Source: Zonotrichia leucophrys gambelii (taxonomy: Eukaryota; Chordata; Aves; Passeriformes; Passerellidae). Taken from it: 64,000 nucleotides of DNA. Positions 32,854 through 45,260 of the stretch are shown in pieces. Both the position numbers and the translations under genes were made by a program. The notes under the pieces were generated by a model. It was not told where the DNA came from, searched no databases, and was given only the letters and a program-made list of their open reading frames with translations. Within the stretch, counting starts at the first letter, position 1; each line of letters opens with the position of its first letter. Location: NCBI RefSeq assembly GCF_028769735.1, contig NC_088179.1:2914001-2978000 (forward strand). Direction: 5' to 3'.

Positions 32854-35053
32854 CTTTCACAAACAAAATCACAAAATAGAGCTGGATTTAAGGCAGAACA
32901 AAAGACTTCATTGAGCAGAACACAACACGGAGCAAACAGAACTGAGCAGCACAGAGATGATGGAAAAGGTGTGAATCAGGATCCTTGTGCCAATGCCTGT
33001 CTTCCTGGAGCCCCTGTCAATCCCTTTGTCCAGCTACTCCTGGTTTTGGACTAGGATGGCTAAGAATTCTAAATTCAGTTTTCTCCTTCCTTATTCTGCC
33101 CACATCACTGGCTGCAGCACACCCGGCCTAAGCTGCCATCCCATTATCATTTCTGATCACCTTGTCCACCCAAAGGTTAGCCCTTCCTCAGAAACTGTGC
33201 CCTAATCTCTGCCTTGTCCTCCAGCACAGCTCACAGCCTGTCTGAGTTCAGCACTTGTTAACTTCTCTGTGCTGCCTGGGTGCAGAAAATTCCCTTTCTG
33301 CTCCTGAAGCTCTCCTGATGGACAGGGCGTCTCTGAGGGTGAAGTGACCAGAGCTGGTGTAACCTGCACCCTGTGCAGGGTAACCAGGAGCCCAGAAACT
33401 CTGATATGTGAGGAATTCTGGAATCTGCTGACATCCATGTGCCTGGCAGGTGCCTCCCCAGCCACGTGCAGCGCCAGCTCTGTGTGCCTGGGCTGTTCAG
33501 GGGATGCTCCCTGTCCCTCCTGTGCAGCTCTGAGCTCTTCCCCCTGGCAGGGAGCTCCATCCCTGCCCTCCCTGCCTGCAGCCCTGGCCTGTGAATCATC
33601 TGTGAGCAGGAGCATCCTGCAGGGGCAGGGACAGGGCAGCCAGGGCCGTGGGCTCAGGGTCTGCACGGGCTGGGATCTTCTGCTGGCTCAGGAGGGACAA
33701 AAGGACAACAGCTCCTCACACAGCTTGGGCCTGCTCCAGACCTGCTCTCAGGACAGCTCCCAGCAGCTTTTCTGAAAGGATGAGCAGCCTCAGATGGGAG
33801 AGATAGTGAGCAGCCCACTGCAGGCAAGGTTTCACTGATGTCACCCATTTCCTCTCCTCCAGGCAGGCCAGGCTGATGCATTCAGCTGAGACAGACAGGG
33901 CCAGCAAACATCTGGCTGACACGAGAACCAGCAGGTCCCAGCCCACAGCCTTGTGTTTGTGCTTTTGTTATGTGATGTTAAATACAGAAACATGTCAATG
34001 CAACAGATGATTTTGATGCTTTCAGCCCATTTCTGTCCATCAGATGTGACTCATTGTATGGAGGCCCTTTGTCAGCTATGTGACAGTGGCCTGGCCTTGT
34101 AGCATTCTGTGAGTTCTTTTCAATTTAATGTGCTCTTAGCCTTTTGGAGCACTCCAAGAGGACACAAGAGCCAGGGAATTTGGTTGTTGGCTGCATGTCA
34201 AAGAAACATAACAACTCCAAGTTGTTAAATGAGCCAGTTGATACTTACTGACAGAAAGCCTTCACTGAAGCAGTGATATAAATTTAATGCCCTTTTATTG
34301 TTCGTTGAATGTTTACAACTGAAATAGCAGCAAGAAAAGAATAAGTTCTGAGAAACTATTTTAAACCACAGGCTACATTATGTGATCTAAAAATTACCTA
34401 TAATTTAAAATTAAATTAATTAAAAATAAAGATGGAAGTACAGTGCACACTGTAAGATTTTTATTTCTTATGCATCTTGCTTCAATAGAAGTGCTTCAGT
34501 AATTTTCTTGAAGCATAAAATTACAAATCTGAGCATTTGTTATATCACCTTCTACACCTTGATCTCCTGAGATCCCATGATGTAAACCAAGTGAATCTGG
34601 TGCCCTTCAAACACCTCCTTTTCACTTTTAGACTTGCATTTATTAGCACAGAGCCACTTTATTTCTGTCGTGCCCATTTATCTAGCTTGGATAGCCATGT
34701 GTGTTAGAGGTTGTATATTCTCATTTGCCACATTCTATCATACAGCCAAACTCCAAATGTGATCTTTTAATAAAACTTAATGAATGCAGATTTGCTGACT
34801 ACCTGTGTCACCTCATACATAGAATCAAATTCCTCTCTAGATAAAGTAAATTACACTGCTTTTAACTGTACAGACATTTTCAGAAAGGAAGAAGTCAAGT
34901 AAGTGTTGATAATATTCTCATAATTATTGAAGCATATCAATATTACTGACAGAGTGCTAAGTCAGAGATTCACATCAATTTAAGGACATTTGAGGATGTC
35001 AATTTGAAATTTACCTAAATCTTTTATAAATTAAGTTTTCCTGGACATCCTAC
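32854..35053. other. Long intron, no exon accepted
   Basis: Contains a GC-richer part (33,200-33,900) with overlapping open frames on both strands but no convincing splice-bounded exon, then AT-rich DNA. Confidence 0.45.
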
Positions 35054-35212
35054 TTGTCTCCAATCTTGCAAGAGCTAATATAGCTGTACTTTTTATAGTT
35101 GTAAAATCCCACCAGTGCTCTAATTTGCCCAATTTATGTATTATGCATTGTCCAGTTTTCCTAAGAGCCTCTATCTTGCACCACTTTTGGCTGGTACTTA
35201 GCAAAGACAGAA
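35054..35212 (-). CDS. Internal coding exon, 52 codons
   Basis: Acceptor AATATTTGCTTTAG, donor GTAGGA. Frame begins LSLLSTSQKWCKIEALRK and continues to STAILALARLET: regular amphipathic helices suggesting a helical-repeat protein. Fits the one-base overhangs on both sides. Confidence 0.75.
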
Positions 35213-36510
35213 CTAAAGCAAATATTTTGTGTAGCATGGTGGTTTCAGTGTAACTAATTTACTATTCTGATGGAATCTCAAAGGAAGTACAATGAAGTTC
35301 ATGTCTTAGAGCTTTTTTTTTCCTCTCCCACAAGATTTTTGCACTTGTGATGGTTTAAACTCAAATATGACCATTTTAATGGAACACATTCAACCTTGTG
35401 TTTATTCTGGAAAACAGAGCAAATGAAATGCACAAAAATCCACCTCCCCCTTTTTCACTGGCAGCTTGTGAAGTCCCTGACACACATAAAGAAATCCAGG
35501 TAACTCTGCTGAAGAAGGACTTCGATTTCTGTAGGAAAGCAGTTCCAGTACAATCCATCAGGTACACCCCACATATCAGAGCTGGAAGAGCCTCAACTTT
35601 CTGAATTTGGACAGGCTAAGTCAAGCCCACATTGAAAGCATCTTATCTATAAATTGCAAGCAAACATTTCCTTCCCTTTGAGGGGCATACAATGCCTCTT
35701 TTAAGGCACATGAAGCTAATGGCGAATTTGGAGTCAATGAAAGGCAGTCAGGAGAAACAAGAACACGGCACAGAACCTTCTGCTCCTCGACCATCCACCT
35801 GTTAATGACTCAGTCGCTGAAGAAAACAAAAAATTAAGTGTTCTGTTTCCCAGATAATCCCCTCTCTCTCTCCACTCGAGAGAGGAAACTGATCATTCTG
35901 GCACTGCTGTGGATGGAACACTCCCAGTACTCCACGTTTTTTAGAGAATTACCTCACAAAGCATAATCTGAGTATAAAGCTTCCCTTTTATAGCGACTGT
36001 CATGACTTGCAACTGCCAAAACAACCTTATTCTCAAGAGCTAACAGCACAGACTTGGATTTTTTGATTTTTTTTAAATAGTATTCATAAGGAAAGGAGAG
36101 GAAGGAGGGGGAAAGGCAGTGCTCTGCCTTTAAGATGCAGTTTGAGCCCAGGTGGCTGGAGGGAAGCTTGGAGCACAGCTGTGCTCCCAGAGAGGGATGG
36201 GCTGTGGGCAGGAGCAGCCTGCAGCTCCCATGCAGCCCAGTGCTGAGCTTTTATCTGGCATCACCGTGGTGAGATGAAAGCTGCAGGCTGATAATGCTCC
36301 TGTCTGCTGCCTGTGGGATTAACAACATGAAATACTTTCAGCTGTGCTTTGCAGGAGCAGCAAGTCACCCTTTTTAGGCAGTGGTGATAAGGGGAGAAGG
36401 CAGCACCTCAGTGTAGGTACTCTGAGGAGTTCAGTGTGAAATGCAGGTGCCAGTGAAGAGTTTGCACTGCAGCTCAGGAGCTTTTTTTCCTGACAAATAC
36501 CAAGAACTAC
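35213..36510. other. Intron, no exon accepted
   Basis: Unique DNA with no splice-bounded frame on the minus strand. Confidence 0.45.
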
Positions 36511-36600
36511 CAAAAGGCTTTCCTGGTTCTCTCTGCCAGAGGATTTCTGAGATGAGAACTTGTTTCAAGGCAGTGACGCTATTAGAGATACCCTGAGTGA
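36511..36600 (-). CDS. Internal coding exon, 29 codons or more
   Basis: Donor GTAGTT; acceptor TTACAAAAG (poor) or, 29 bp upstream, TGCATACTGTACAG (better, adding a Lys/Arg-rich stretch and changing the required phase). Frame includes SVTALKQVLISEILWQREPG. Confidence 0.6.
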
Positions 36601-37112
36601 CTTTTGTAATTTTTTTTAACCTCCATTTCCTGTACAGTATGCAATTACTAGGAGGGTGGAAACTCCTGAACTCCCTGGGAGAGTTTGCTATGTCTCTCAT
36701 TTCAGCTTAATAAAATATAATCTGCATTGCAGCATCTGCAATTCAGAGTTGTCCCTTATCCAGCTGTTCTAACTCAGGTTATTCACAGGATGATGAAGAA
36801 AAAATATTTGCTGAAGGGATGCTGGATTTATTTGATATGAATAGCACAGCTCAGTCTTTTTTTTTAGTATTTTAGAAAATTTCCCCTTGTCAAAGTAGTT
36901 CAATAAGAAGGATTTGCCACTATTGTGCCGACCCAGTTATTCTTTTTCAGTCTGTCTGCATTTTTACATGAATTATGACTTTTCACTGACACAGTCTGTG
37001 TGTTCATTGTCTTTCCAGGCTATCTCAGTACTTTCATGTATTTTCCTAGAAAGAGAGTGTCTTCTGGAGCAGCACAACCACAGGCAGGGCACTCATCAGG
37101 AGAGTTCATTAC

Positions 37113-37171
37113 CAAGAAGCAAAGAGGGACAATGTACTCTCCCTCTTGCCCGGACTGCACCCATTTGCTTC
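37113..37171 (-). CDS. Internal coding exon, 19 codons
   Basis: Excellent acceptor TATATCTCTCTTTTTAG, donor GTAATG. All three frames are open; SKWVQSGQEGEYIVPLCFL is chosen because it continues the 38753-38774 exon in phase. It ends in phase 0, which does not fit 36511-36600 directly. Confidence 0.62.
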
Positions 37172-38420
37172 CTAAAAAGAGAGATATATGTTGTTCATAT
37201 AGACTGAACAACAAAATCATGACAGCTGTCTAGGTAATTAACAGGTCCACTTAATTAGACCCTTTAACGTGAGCGAAAGGGCAAAAGCAAGGGCACAAAA
37301 GGAGGGAAATCAGAGAAAGCTGGAACAGAGTGATTGCTCAACTCAGAGTTTTTTCTGTTGCCAGTTACATCCCCAGGTTATTTGCTGTTGATTACTGACA
37401 CCAAGGAGGCTGATCTGGCCCTGCATAGAAACACTCCAAGATTAGTCCATTGAGAAGAGCTGAAGTTCAACTGCAAGGCTTCTTAAATGATAAATTCCAG
37501 CTCCCTATCAGTTAGCTCAAACCAGGGCTGAACAGACACTTCATCCTTTTTTTTTTCTTTCTTGGAGTGAAACGCTAGAGGTGTCTTTCTTTTTGGCCCA
37601 CAAAAAGGGAGTGAAACCTAATTGATTCCCTCTGAATTTATACAGAGAAACTTCTCTTAATTCTCATCCTTAAAAGAAAAATCCACTTAATATCCTAAAA
37701 AATAGGAAAGAAAGAAAAAAAGAACTAGAACTAAAGCACTAAATAGAACATAACAGATTTCCACAGGGATAAATTTGACCAAAGACATTTTCTTGGGACT
37801 TATTCTAATAAGTGCAGAATCAAACTGAATAATTCAGTGAAAATGACTAATCAAACATTGCCTCTGTTCAATACTTGCTTTTAAAAAGTGCTTAGGTAAG
37901 CTGCATATATTTACTTTGCCTACAATAAAGAGAAATAATTAATATTCATCTGGCACACAATATATTTTCAGGAAAAAATACATGGTGGGATAGGAGATAG
38001 TTATGTATTTGCATGTCTGAAATGAGGTGAAAATCAGCTCCTAGGAAATAGCTACCTCATTGCTGTTTGCTCTGTTTTTGTTTAATCCAGATTTAACACT
38101 GGAATAACACATTGATAAAATGTACAGCGTTTATGAGTTTTCTTTATATTATTTGCTTATATCTTCAGCCTTCTCCCCTCCCCAGATTTCACAGCTGCAC
38201 ATTAAACATGCTCCTGCAGCATGCCACACTGAGCTCTGTTTTCCTGCTGCTTCAGCCTGATCCAAATCCATGGGTCCCCGAGAAGCCTTTTTACACTCAG
38301 GAAATGTCTCTCAACTGCACAGGGTAAAAGAAAGGTCTCAGGCAGCAGAGAAATGGCTCTGGAGCTGCAGACAGGGACTCCTTTCTTTATTTCCTGCCCC
38401 ACACTTCCTAAAGGCATTTG
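37172..38420. other. Intron, nothing recognised
   Basis: Unique DNA up to a 71-bp module shared with 45147-45217. Confidence 0.45.
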
Positions 38421-38491
38421 CTGACAAGGAATTTGCAAATCTCGTCTTGTTCAGGGCCTCAATGCTGCTCGGTGTGGCTGAGATATAATCA
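38421..38491. repeat. 71-bp module, copy 1, next to a minisatellite
   Basis: From CTGACAAGGAATTTGCAAAT to GAGATATAATCA; differs from 45147-45217 at about five positions. In both places it is followed almost at once by minisatellite units, though of unrelated motifs. Confidence 0.88.
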
Positions 38492-38503
38492 TGATGTACC
38501 TGC

Positions 38504-38590
38504 CAGGAGTGGGGCTGAGAGTCCCCTGTCCCCTGCAGTGACCTTCCCCAGAGCCAGGAGCTCCAGGAGTGGGGCTGAGAGTCCCCTAGG
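38504..38590. repeat. Detached units of the 38.9-40.9k minisatellite
   Basis: Two GGAGTGGGGCTGAGAGTCCCC-like units separated from the main array by the left inverted arm. Confidence 0.85.
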
Positions 38591-38595
38591 CCGAT

Positions 38596-38816
38596 ATTTT
38601 TATTTTATCCCTGTATTGCACTTCTCAGTGAACTGAAGCATGGGAAGTAAAGCCTCGAAATTCCAAATCATTTAAAGCTGTGCTAAAATCTAGCTTATCA
38701 TTTTGCTGATAAATCTCCGCAGCTGGGGAGCTTGAGTGTTCTCTGCACCTACCTGTGTCCTCAAAGACAGTGAACTGGAGAATGTTTATGGAGTTTTGGG
38801 GGTTTTTAAAAATAAT
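38596..38816. repeat. Left arm of large inverted repeat
   Basis: Reverse complement of 41219-41448 at about 90% identity; the right arm has an extra ~20 bp near its outer end. The left arm holds the 22-bp exon 38753-38774. Confidence 0.93.
38753..38774 (-). CDS. Microexon, 22 bp
   Basis: Acceptor CATAAACATTCTCCAG, perfect donor GTAGGTG. Frame FTVFEDT, phase 0 to 1, exactly bridging 42482-42555 and 37113-37171. The same 22 bp with intact AG and GT sites exists in inverted orientation at 41244-41265. Confidence 0.6.
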
Positions 38817-38864
38817 TGTATGGGGCTTCTTTATGGGAAATATTGGGGTTTCTCTGCACACACC

Positions 38865-40855
38865 TTCCCCAGAGCTGGGCAGCTACAGGCCTGGAGCCAA
38901 GAGTCCCCTGTCCCTCAGGCTGATCCAATGTCGGAGTTTCCTGCCGTGACCTTCCCTAGAGCCCAGCAGATGCCAGGAATGGAGCTCAGAGTCCCCTGTG
39001 CCCCAGGCCTATGGAATGTTGTGGTTTCTCTGCAGTGACCTTCCCCAGAGCCCAGCAGCTCCAGGAATGGAGCTCAGAGTCCCCTGTCCCCCAATGTTGG
39101 GGTTTGCCGGCAGCGAGCTTCCCTGATCCCCCAGGCCGATCCAATGTCGGAGTTCCCTGCAGTGACCTTCCCCAGTGCCTGGCAGATGCTGAGTGTGGGG
39201 CTGAGAGTCCCCTGTCCCCCAGCCCCATTAGCCTGGCAGCTCCAGGAATGGAGCTCAGAGTCCCCCCTCCCTCAGGCCGATCCAATGTCGGGAGTTTCCT
39301 GCATTGACCTTCTCCAGGGCCCAGCAGCTCCAGGAATGGAGCTCAGAGTCCCCTGTCCCCCAGGCCGATCCAATGTCGGAGTTCCCTGCAGTGACCTAAC
39401 CCAGAGCCCAGCCAAGTGTGGGGCTGAGTCCTCTGTCCCCCAGCTCCATCCAATGTCAGAGTTTCCCTGCAGTGACCTTCCCCAGAGCCCGGCAGCTCCT
39501 GGAGTGGAGCTCAGAGTCCCCTGTTCCCCAGGCCGATGGAATATTGGGGTTTGCTGCAGTGACCTTCCCCAGAGCCGCAACTCCAGGCCTGGAGCCAAGA
39601 GTCCCCTGTCCCCCAGGCGGATGGAGTCTCGGGATTTGCCAGCAGTGACCTTCCCCAGAGCCCAGCAGCTCCAGGAGTGGGGCTCAGAGTCCCCTGTCCC
39701 CCAGGCCGATCCAATGCGGAGTTCCTGCAGTGACCTAACCAGAGCCCAGCCAAGTGTGGGGCTGAGTCCTCTGTCCCCAGCTCCATCCAATGTCAGAGTT
39801 TCCCTGCAGTGACCTTCCCCAGAGCCCGGCAGCTCCTGGAGTGGAGCTCAGAGTCCCCTGTTCCCCAGGCCGATGGAATATTGGGTTTGCTGCAGTGACC
39901 TTCCCAAGCCGCAACTCCAGGCCTGGAGCCAAGACTCCCCTGTCCCCCAGGCGGATGGAGTTCGGGATTTGCCAGCAGTGACCTTCCCCAGAGCCCAGCA
40001 GCTCCAGGAGTGGGCTCAGAGTCCCCTGTCCCCCAGGCCGATCCAATGTCGGAGTTCCCTGCAGTGACCTAACCCAGAGCCCAGCCAAGTGTGGGGCTGA
40101 GTCCTCTGTCCCCCAGCTCCATCCAATGTCAGAGTTTCCCTGCAGTGACCTTCCCCAGAGCCCGGCAGCTCCTGGAGTGGAGCTCAGAGTCCCCTGTTCC
40201 CCAGGCCGATGGAATATTGGGGTTTGCTGCAGTGACCTTCCCCAGAGCCGCAACTCCAGGCCTGGAGCCAAGAGTCCCCTGTCCCCCAGGCGGATGGAGT
40301 CTCGGGATTTGCCAGCAGTGACCTTCCCCAGAGCCCAGCAGCTCCAGGAGTGGGGCTCAGAGTCCCCTGTCCCCCAGGCCGATCCAATGTCGGAGTTCCC
40401 TGCAGTGACCTAACCCAGAGCCCGGCCGAGTGTGGGGCTGAGTCCTCTGTCCCCCAGCTCCATCCAATGTCAGAGTTTCCCTGCAGTGACCTTCCCCAGA
40501 GCCCAGCAACTCCAGGAGTGGGGCTCAGAGTCCCCTGTGCCCCAGGCCTGGATCTGCAGCGACCTTCCCTAGAGCCAGCAGCTCCAGGCCTGGAGCCGAG
40601 AGTCCCCTGTCCCCCAAGCTGATCCAATGTTGGAGTTTCCCTGCACTAACCTTCCCCAGAGCCTGGCAGATGCTGAGTGTAGGGCTGAGAGTCCCCTGTC
40701 CCTCAGCCCCATCCAAAGTCAGAGTTTCCCTGCAGTGACCTTCACCAGAGCCCAGCAGCTCCAGGCCTGGAGCCGAGAGTCCCCTGTCCCCCAGCCCGAT
40801 GGAATATCAGGGTTTCCTGCAGTGACCTTCCCCAGAGCCCGGCAGATGCTGCCGC
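38865..40855. repeat. GC-rich minisatellite, ~85-bp unit, with 341-bp higher-order repeat
   Basis: Unit: GCAGTGACCTTCCCCAGAGC, CCAGCAGCTCCAGGAGTGG, GGCTCAGAGTCCCCTGTCCC plus a CAGGCCGATCCAATGTCGG variant segment. Four-unit blocks repeat as 39364-39704 (341 bp), 39705-40036 (332 bp), 40037-40377 (341 bp) and a partial fourth block. Open frames on both strands are artefacts. Confidence 0.96.
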
Positions 40856-41218
40856 CCCCTCCTCCCGAAGGCTGTCCCGGAGAGAACGCGGAGTTCCAGG
40901 GTGACTCATTCCCACACACATCCTCACTCACCCCAGCAGCTCCCTTAAAGGCAGGGAGCACAGCAGAGAATCTGTTCTCTGCTCTGGGATGCTCAGGCAG
41001 ATCAGGACAGGGACAGGGATCCTCCCTGGGTGAAGGACAAAGCCCAGCAGGGACAATTCTGGGGTGCTGCTTCTCCACAGCACCCCTTACTCAGAGCATT
41101 CACAAGTGTTCATTCATTTCATTAATTTCTACACCACAGAACCAGTGTGAAGATCTACAGGCCCTGCTGCCCAGCATGGCTGACATTTGCTATTTTGCTT
41201 ATTTACATTAAAATTCTT

Positions 41219-41448
41219 TTAAAAACCCCCAAAACTCCCCCAGTTCACTGTCTTTGAGGACACAGGTGAGTGCAGAGAATGCTTGAGCTCTCCAGCTGCA
41301 GAGATTTATCAGCAAAATGATAACCTAGATTTTAGCACAGCTTTAAATGATTTGGAAATTCAAGGCTTTACTTCCCATGCTTCAGTTCACTGAGAAGGGA
41401 TAGAATACAGGGAAAAGTGCTTCTTTATTCTTTACAGGGATAAAATGC
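41219..41448. repeat. Right arm of large inverted repeat
   Basis: Inverted copy of 38596-38816, carrying a plus-strand image of the microexon (41244-41265) with CAG before and GTGAGT after it. Being opposite to the gene it should not be spliced into it. Confidence 0.93.
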
Positions 41449-42481
41449 AAACCCACAGAATGTAAAGGGTGTGAAAGCAGCTGAGGAAACAGCCAGCAAG
41501 CCCTGAAACCCCTGTGCTCCTAAAGCTGCTTAGGAAACATCCCAAAAGAGGGAAGCTCCAAGAGCAAGGAAGAAAAGGGAATCAGAGGGAATGGTGGCAA
41601 GTCTGGTGAAAGAGAATTTAAGGTGTCTGCACAGGAGCTGTTCTGGGCAGAGACCACCACCATCATTTGGGGTGAGAGGTTCAGGGTGTCCAGGGCAAGG
41701 ATTGAGGCAGCAGACCCAGGGTGATTCTCAGGGCTGGCACTGTGAAACAGCCAAAACATCTAGCAGATTCATACATTTTGGGAGGGGGGCTTAATTCCCT
41801 GCAAAAATGAGTTAGAAAATAAGGAGCACATTTTAATCAACTGCTGAAAAATGCATCTGAAATTTCCAGGAGGATCTTTGCATGGAGGATGCTGTGAGAG
41901 TCACGCTGGTGTGCTCAGGAGAGGGAAGTGCAGGACATCCAGCCTTGCAAGCAGGCAGTTCTTAAAGGGTGGTTTTAAAGAAGTCACAAAAGAACAGCTA
42001 ATATTGGTGGAAGCTATCAGATAAATCTAAAATAAAGCAGAAAACGTCAGAGAAAAGGTGGTTTGCTGAGAATTTTGCTCTTGCCAACATCCGGAGTGCT
42101 GCAAGATCCACAGTCCCTCACAAGAAGTCAGGCCTAAAAATATTCCTTTCTCAAAGTAAACCTGCCATGCCAGTGCTGACAGTGCAGGCTCCTGGCCCCC
42201 CACCTTTGCATTTAGAGCCAGAAATGCAAGAGATTTTTTTGTGCCTGGTTGTTATTCAGACAGCTGGATACAGCTGAAAAATAAAATAACAATTCTTTTC
42301 TAAGCCCAGAAGTGTTAATTTCCCAATAATCTTGTTTGGTTAACTAAGCAAACCCAGAGGACAGGCTGACTTTGTCTTGTTTCTCTTCCCCCAAGTGCAT
42401 TTTTACAGAACTCCAGTGGAGTTCTAACCAAAACAATGTGCTGATAGGAGAAGCTGTCTGCATTCCTCTTTTGCAATTCAC
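41449..42481. other. Intron sequence, one weak exon-like segment
   Basis: Near 41,520-41,740 (minus) a strong acceptor TTTTGGCTGTTTCACAG leads into an open, Ser/Pro-rich frame, but no good donor was found. Confidence 0.35.
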
Positions 42482-42555
42482 CTTACACTCTCCATGTTGC
42501 TGGAAGATAAGCACTTCTAGATGCCAAAAAACTCCAGCAAGAGGTGAAGGCTCCT
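42482..42555 (-). CDS. Internal coding exon, 24 codons
   Basis: Acceptor TGGTATTCTACCCGCTGCAG, donor GTGAAT. Frame EPSPLAGVFWHLEVLIFQQH, ending GECK in phase 0; reads on into FTVFEDT of 38753-38774. Confidence 0.72.
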
Positions 42556-43441
42556 CTGCAGCGGGTAGAATACCACACAAGTTATTCACTGCATTTTTGC
42601 CTGTGGATCCCCACCCTGAGTGAAATCCCTGCAGTCATTCCTCTTCCAAGTGACCCCAGGGGTGGGAAGAGCCTATTTCAAACGTGACTATTAGCTAATC
42701 AACATTAGGCACTGTTTTAACATTTTATATTCACACTCACCCCTCTGGATGGAAAGCAGCACCTTATTTAACTTGGCACCTGCTCATTTCTTCCTTCAGG
42801 AAGGAATATCCACAGGGCTGGACTCATTTCCAGGGAAGGAGCTTCACATCCTGGGATTTTTTTGAGTGGGCAAGGGAGAGGGAGGAACAATGCTTGTATT
42901 TGTATTATTTCAGTTTTGCTCTAGAGATGTGCCCTCCATAAATAAAATATTTTTTAAACACACACACCTCTCAAAGAAACACAGAGATGCACTGAAATCT
43001 GCACTTCCAAATAGGTGCAAAAATGCAACAAATGCTGTAAACACCTTAAGCAGCTAAAGATGAGGTGAAAAAGGAGAGAACTGGTATTTTCTGACACAAT
43101 TCAACCTTCCCTTTTGGCACACACATTTTATGACTTTTGCACACAGAAGGCATGCTCCCGTCATCTCCCTGTTTTCAGAGCTGATGATGTAACAAAGCAG
43201 AATTCAGGAATGGTGTCAGCTGGAATCCTCAAACTCAGGATCAGCAGGAGAGGAGAAACCAATGAACCTCAGAAGAGAATCTGAAAAAACTTATATTTAG
43301 TCTCAATGCATCTCTTGGATACCCCTGAAAGAAGGTAACCTGGGTGAAGATGAAAAATGCAGTTCCTTAGGGTTATTTAGGCCCTGCTGAAACTCCCCCC
43401 TGAGGCAATATTGGAAAGTTTTAAGTGAAGGATGACAATAC

Positions 43442-43476
43442 CTAAGTGTAGCAGACAGCAGAATCCTGAGTCTTTT
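43442..43476 (-). CDS. Candidate exon, 35 bp
   Basis: Acceptor TGCAATTTGCTCCAG, donor GTATTG. Frame KDSGFCCLLHL supplies the one-base overhang needed by 42482-42555. Confidence 0.5.
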
Positions 43477-43560
43477 CTGGAGCAAATTGCAGTGTTATTA
43501 ATAAATATTTCTCATGGAATTAACTGTTCTTCTCTCAAGTGTTCCTGTGAGCTGAGGAAC

Positions 43561-43707
43561 AGACTTTGTGCTCTGTATTCAGAAAGAGCCAGCAGCAAAA
43601 CAAAGATTTGAGGAAGAAGGCAAAGAGGTAAAAATGCATCAGTGGATGAACCAGAGTGAAGATTTGGCTGGACAAGAGTGTCCTGTGAAATGCAAGTCCT
43701 TTGAGTG
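43561..43707 (-). CDS. Candidate exon, donor uncertain
   Basis: Good acceptor GTTATTCCCTGTCAG and two long open frames (one begins TQRTCISQDTLVQPN). No strong donor; GTTCCT at 43560 keeps phase with 43442-43476. Confidence 0.35.
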
Positions 43708-45146
43708 CTGACAGGGAATAACATTGCATTGCTTCTGCCTTTTTTCAATGAATTCAGGTAACTGATGCAGATCACATCACCTCCAAAGTGATTCTGAATT
43801 ATAACCTGCTTCAATCACTCATCTGAGAAAAAGCAGAGTCATTAACTGATAATTAACTTGTGCAAATTTTCAGAGATGTGGAAATAGAAAAGGTACATGG
43901 AAATTAAAGTCAATTAAATGTTAAGGCTCTTGAAAGCTATCACAATTTCTTCTACCCACTGCACCCCAACATTAACTCATAAAAAGAGCCCTCTCACCAA
44001 AAACCAGCAGTGGAATCTAAAGGCTGCCAAGAAAACAAAGCTACACTGCAAATAAATTTTTTTTCTAATAGAACTAATGTTTTATCTACTTATTCAGCTG
44101 TTTTCTCTAGAAAAAGACTAAAATTTATCCAAACCACTTCAATATTGGAAAGCAACTGTAAATCAAATAATTTCTTTTGGGTCAGTTCAAGGGCTGCTCC
44201 AGGAGAGCTGGGCAGCAGTCTGAAACCGAATTTGCTCATTTCCTCCTTTATTAACTCATGAAGTCAGCTTAAAAATATTACAAGTTCTATATTAGCAGAG
44301 TTTAATATCCCCTCCTTTTCTCGTGTGGATGTGTTCCAAGAGTGTACAAAGCTTCTCATTAATAAATATTTTAAAATTTATCCTACATAGGAGAAATATA
44401 TCTGTATGTCTGAAAGTTATGCTGGACAAGCTACCATTTTCCCTGTATTACTTGGGAACATAGAGCTGTTGAAAGCAGTATAACTGAAGTCACAAGGATA
44501 AAAAATGCAAATATTTACTAGCTGAAGAGACTGAATGTCACACTTTTTTAATGCAAGAAGCAATGTGACATTGCTCATTTAATCTGGGCTCTGCTAATTG
44601 GTCTATTACACAATGAAAAAATCTTTGGGAGTCCTTCTGGGAATGTCTCACATCATTCCCTATCAGCTGTTGACATACAAATACTCTGGTAATGAAAATA
44701 TTTTCATTCCTTCATAACAGCATTCCCTGTCCTGTTTAATCTTATTTTCTCTCTTTCTAAAAACAAGCTTCTGTGTGGGGTTTCTGAACTAACAGACCTG
44801 ATGCCGTATATCAAAAATATCCCATGCTCCTGTCAAACTTGCTAGGAGTCCACCCAAAAGAGAGCAAAAGGGAAAAAACCCCAGGATTTATACCAATAAC
44901 ACCGGATTTTAAGCACAGTTTGAAATCCATCTCTGTTCTGCATCATTTCAAAGGACTCTGAGTGCAGCTGGAGCTGCCTGCACTGGCCAGGGAACACCTA
45001 GCACAGGGCCCAGGGGTGTGCTGGAAAGGAGCAGGTTCACAGATCCCCAGGAACACTGCAGAGCAGAGAAATTCAGCCATTTGTCACAATCCTGTCACTG
45101 GAATGAAAAAGGCCACTGAGCAACTGAGGGCTGGAAAATGAAGGTG
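43708..45146. other. Intron, nothing recognised
   Basis: AT-rich unique DNA without an acceptable exon. Confidence 0.45.
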
Positions 45147-45260
45147 CTGACAAGGAATTTGCAAATCTTGTCTTGTTCAGGGCGGCAATGCTGCTCAGTG
45201 TGGCTGAGATATAATCACTGCTGGTCACCCCAAAGGGGAGCATGGACAGGGGATGTGCCC
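45147..45260. repeat. 71-bp module, copy 2, fused to one 42-bp minisatellite unit
   Basis: 45147-45217 matches 38421-38491. Immediately after it, 45218-45260 is a single copy of the unit (GGTCACCCCAAAGGGGAGCA, TGGACAGGGGATGTGC) that is amplified at 47250-47705, 2 kb away. Confidence 0.85.

Noticed and set aside
39144..40627. Ser/Pro-rich frames on both strands
   Set aside because: Artefacts of the ~85-bp minisatellite.
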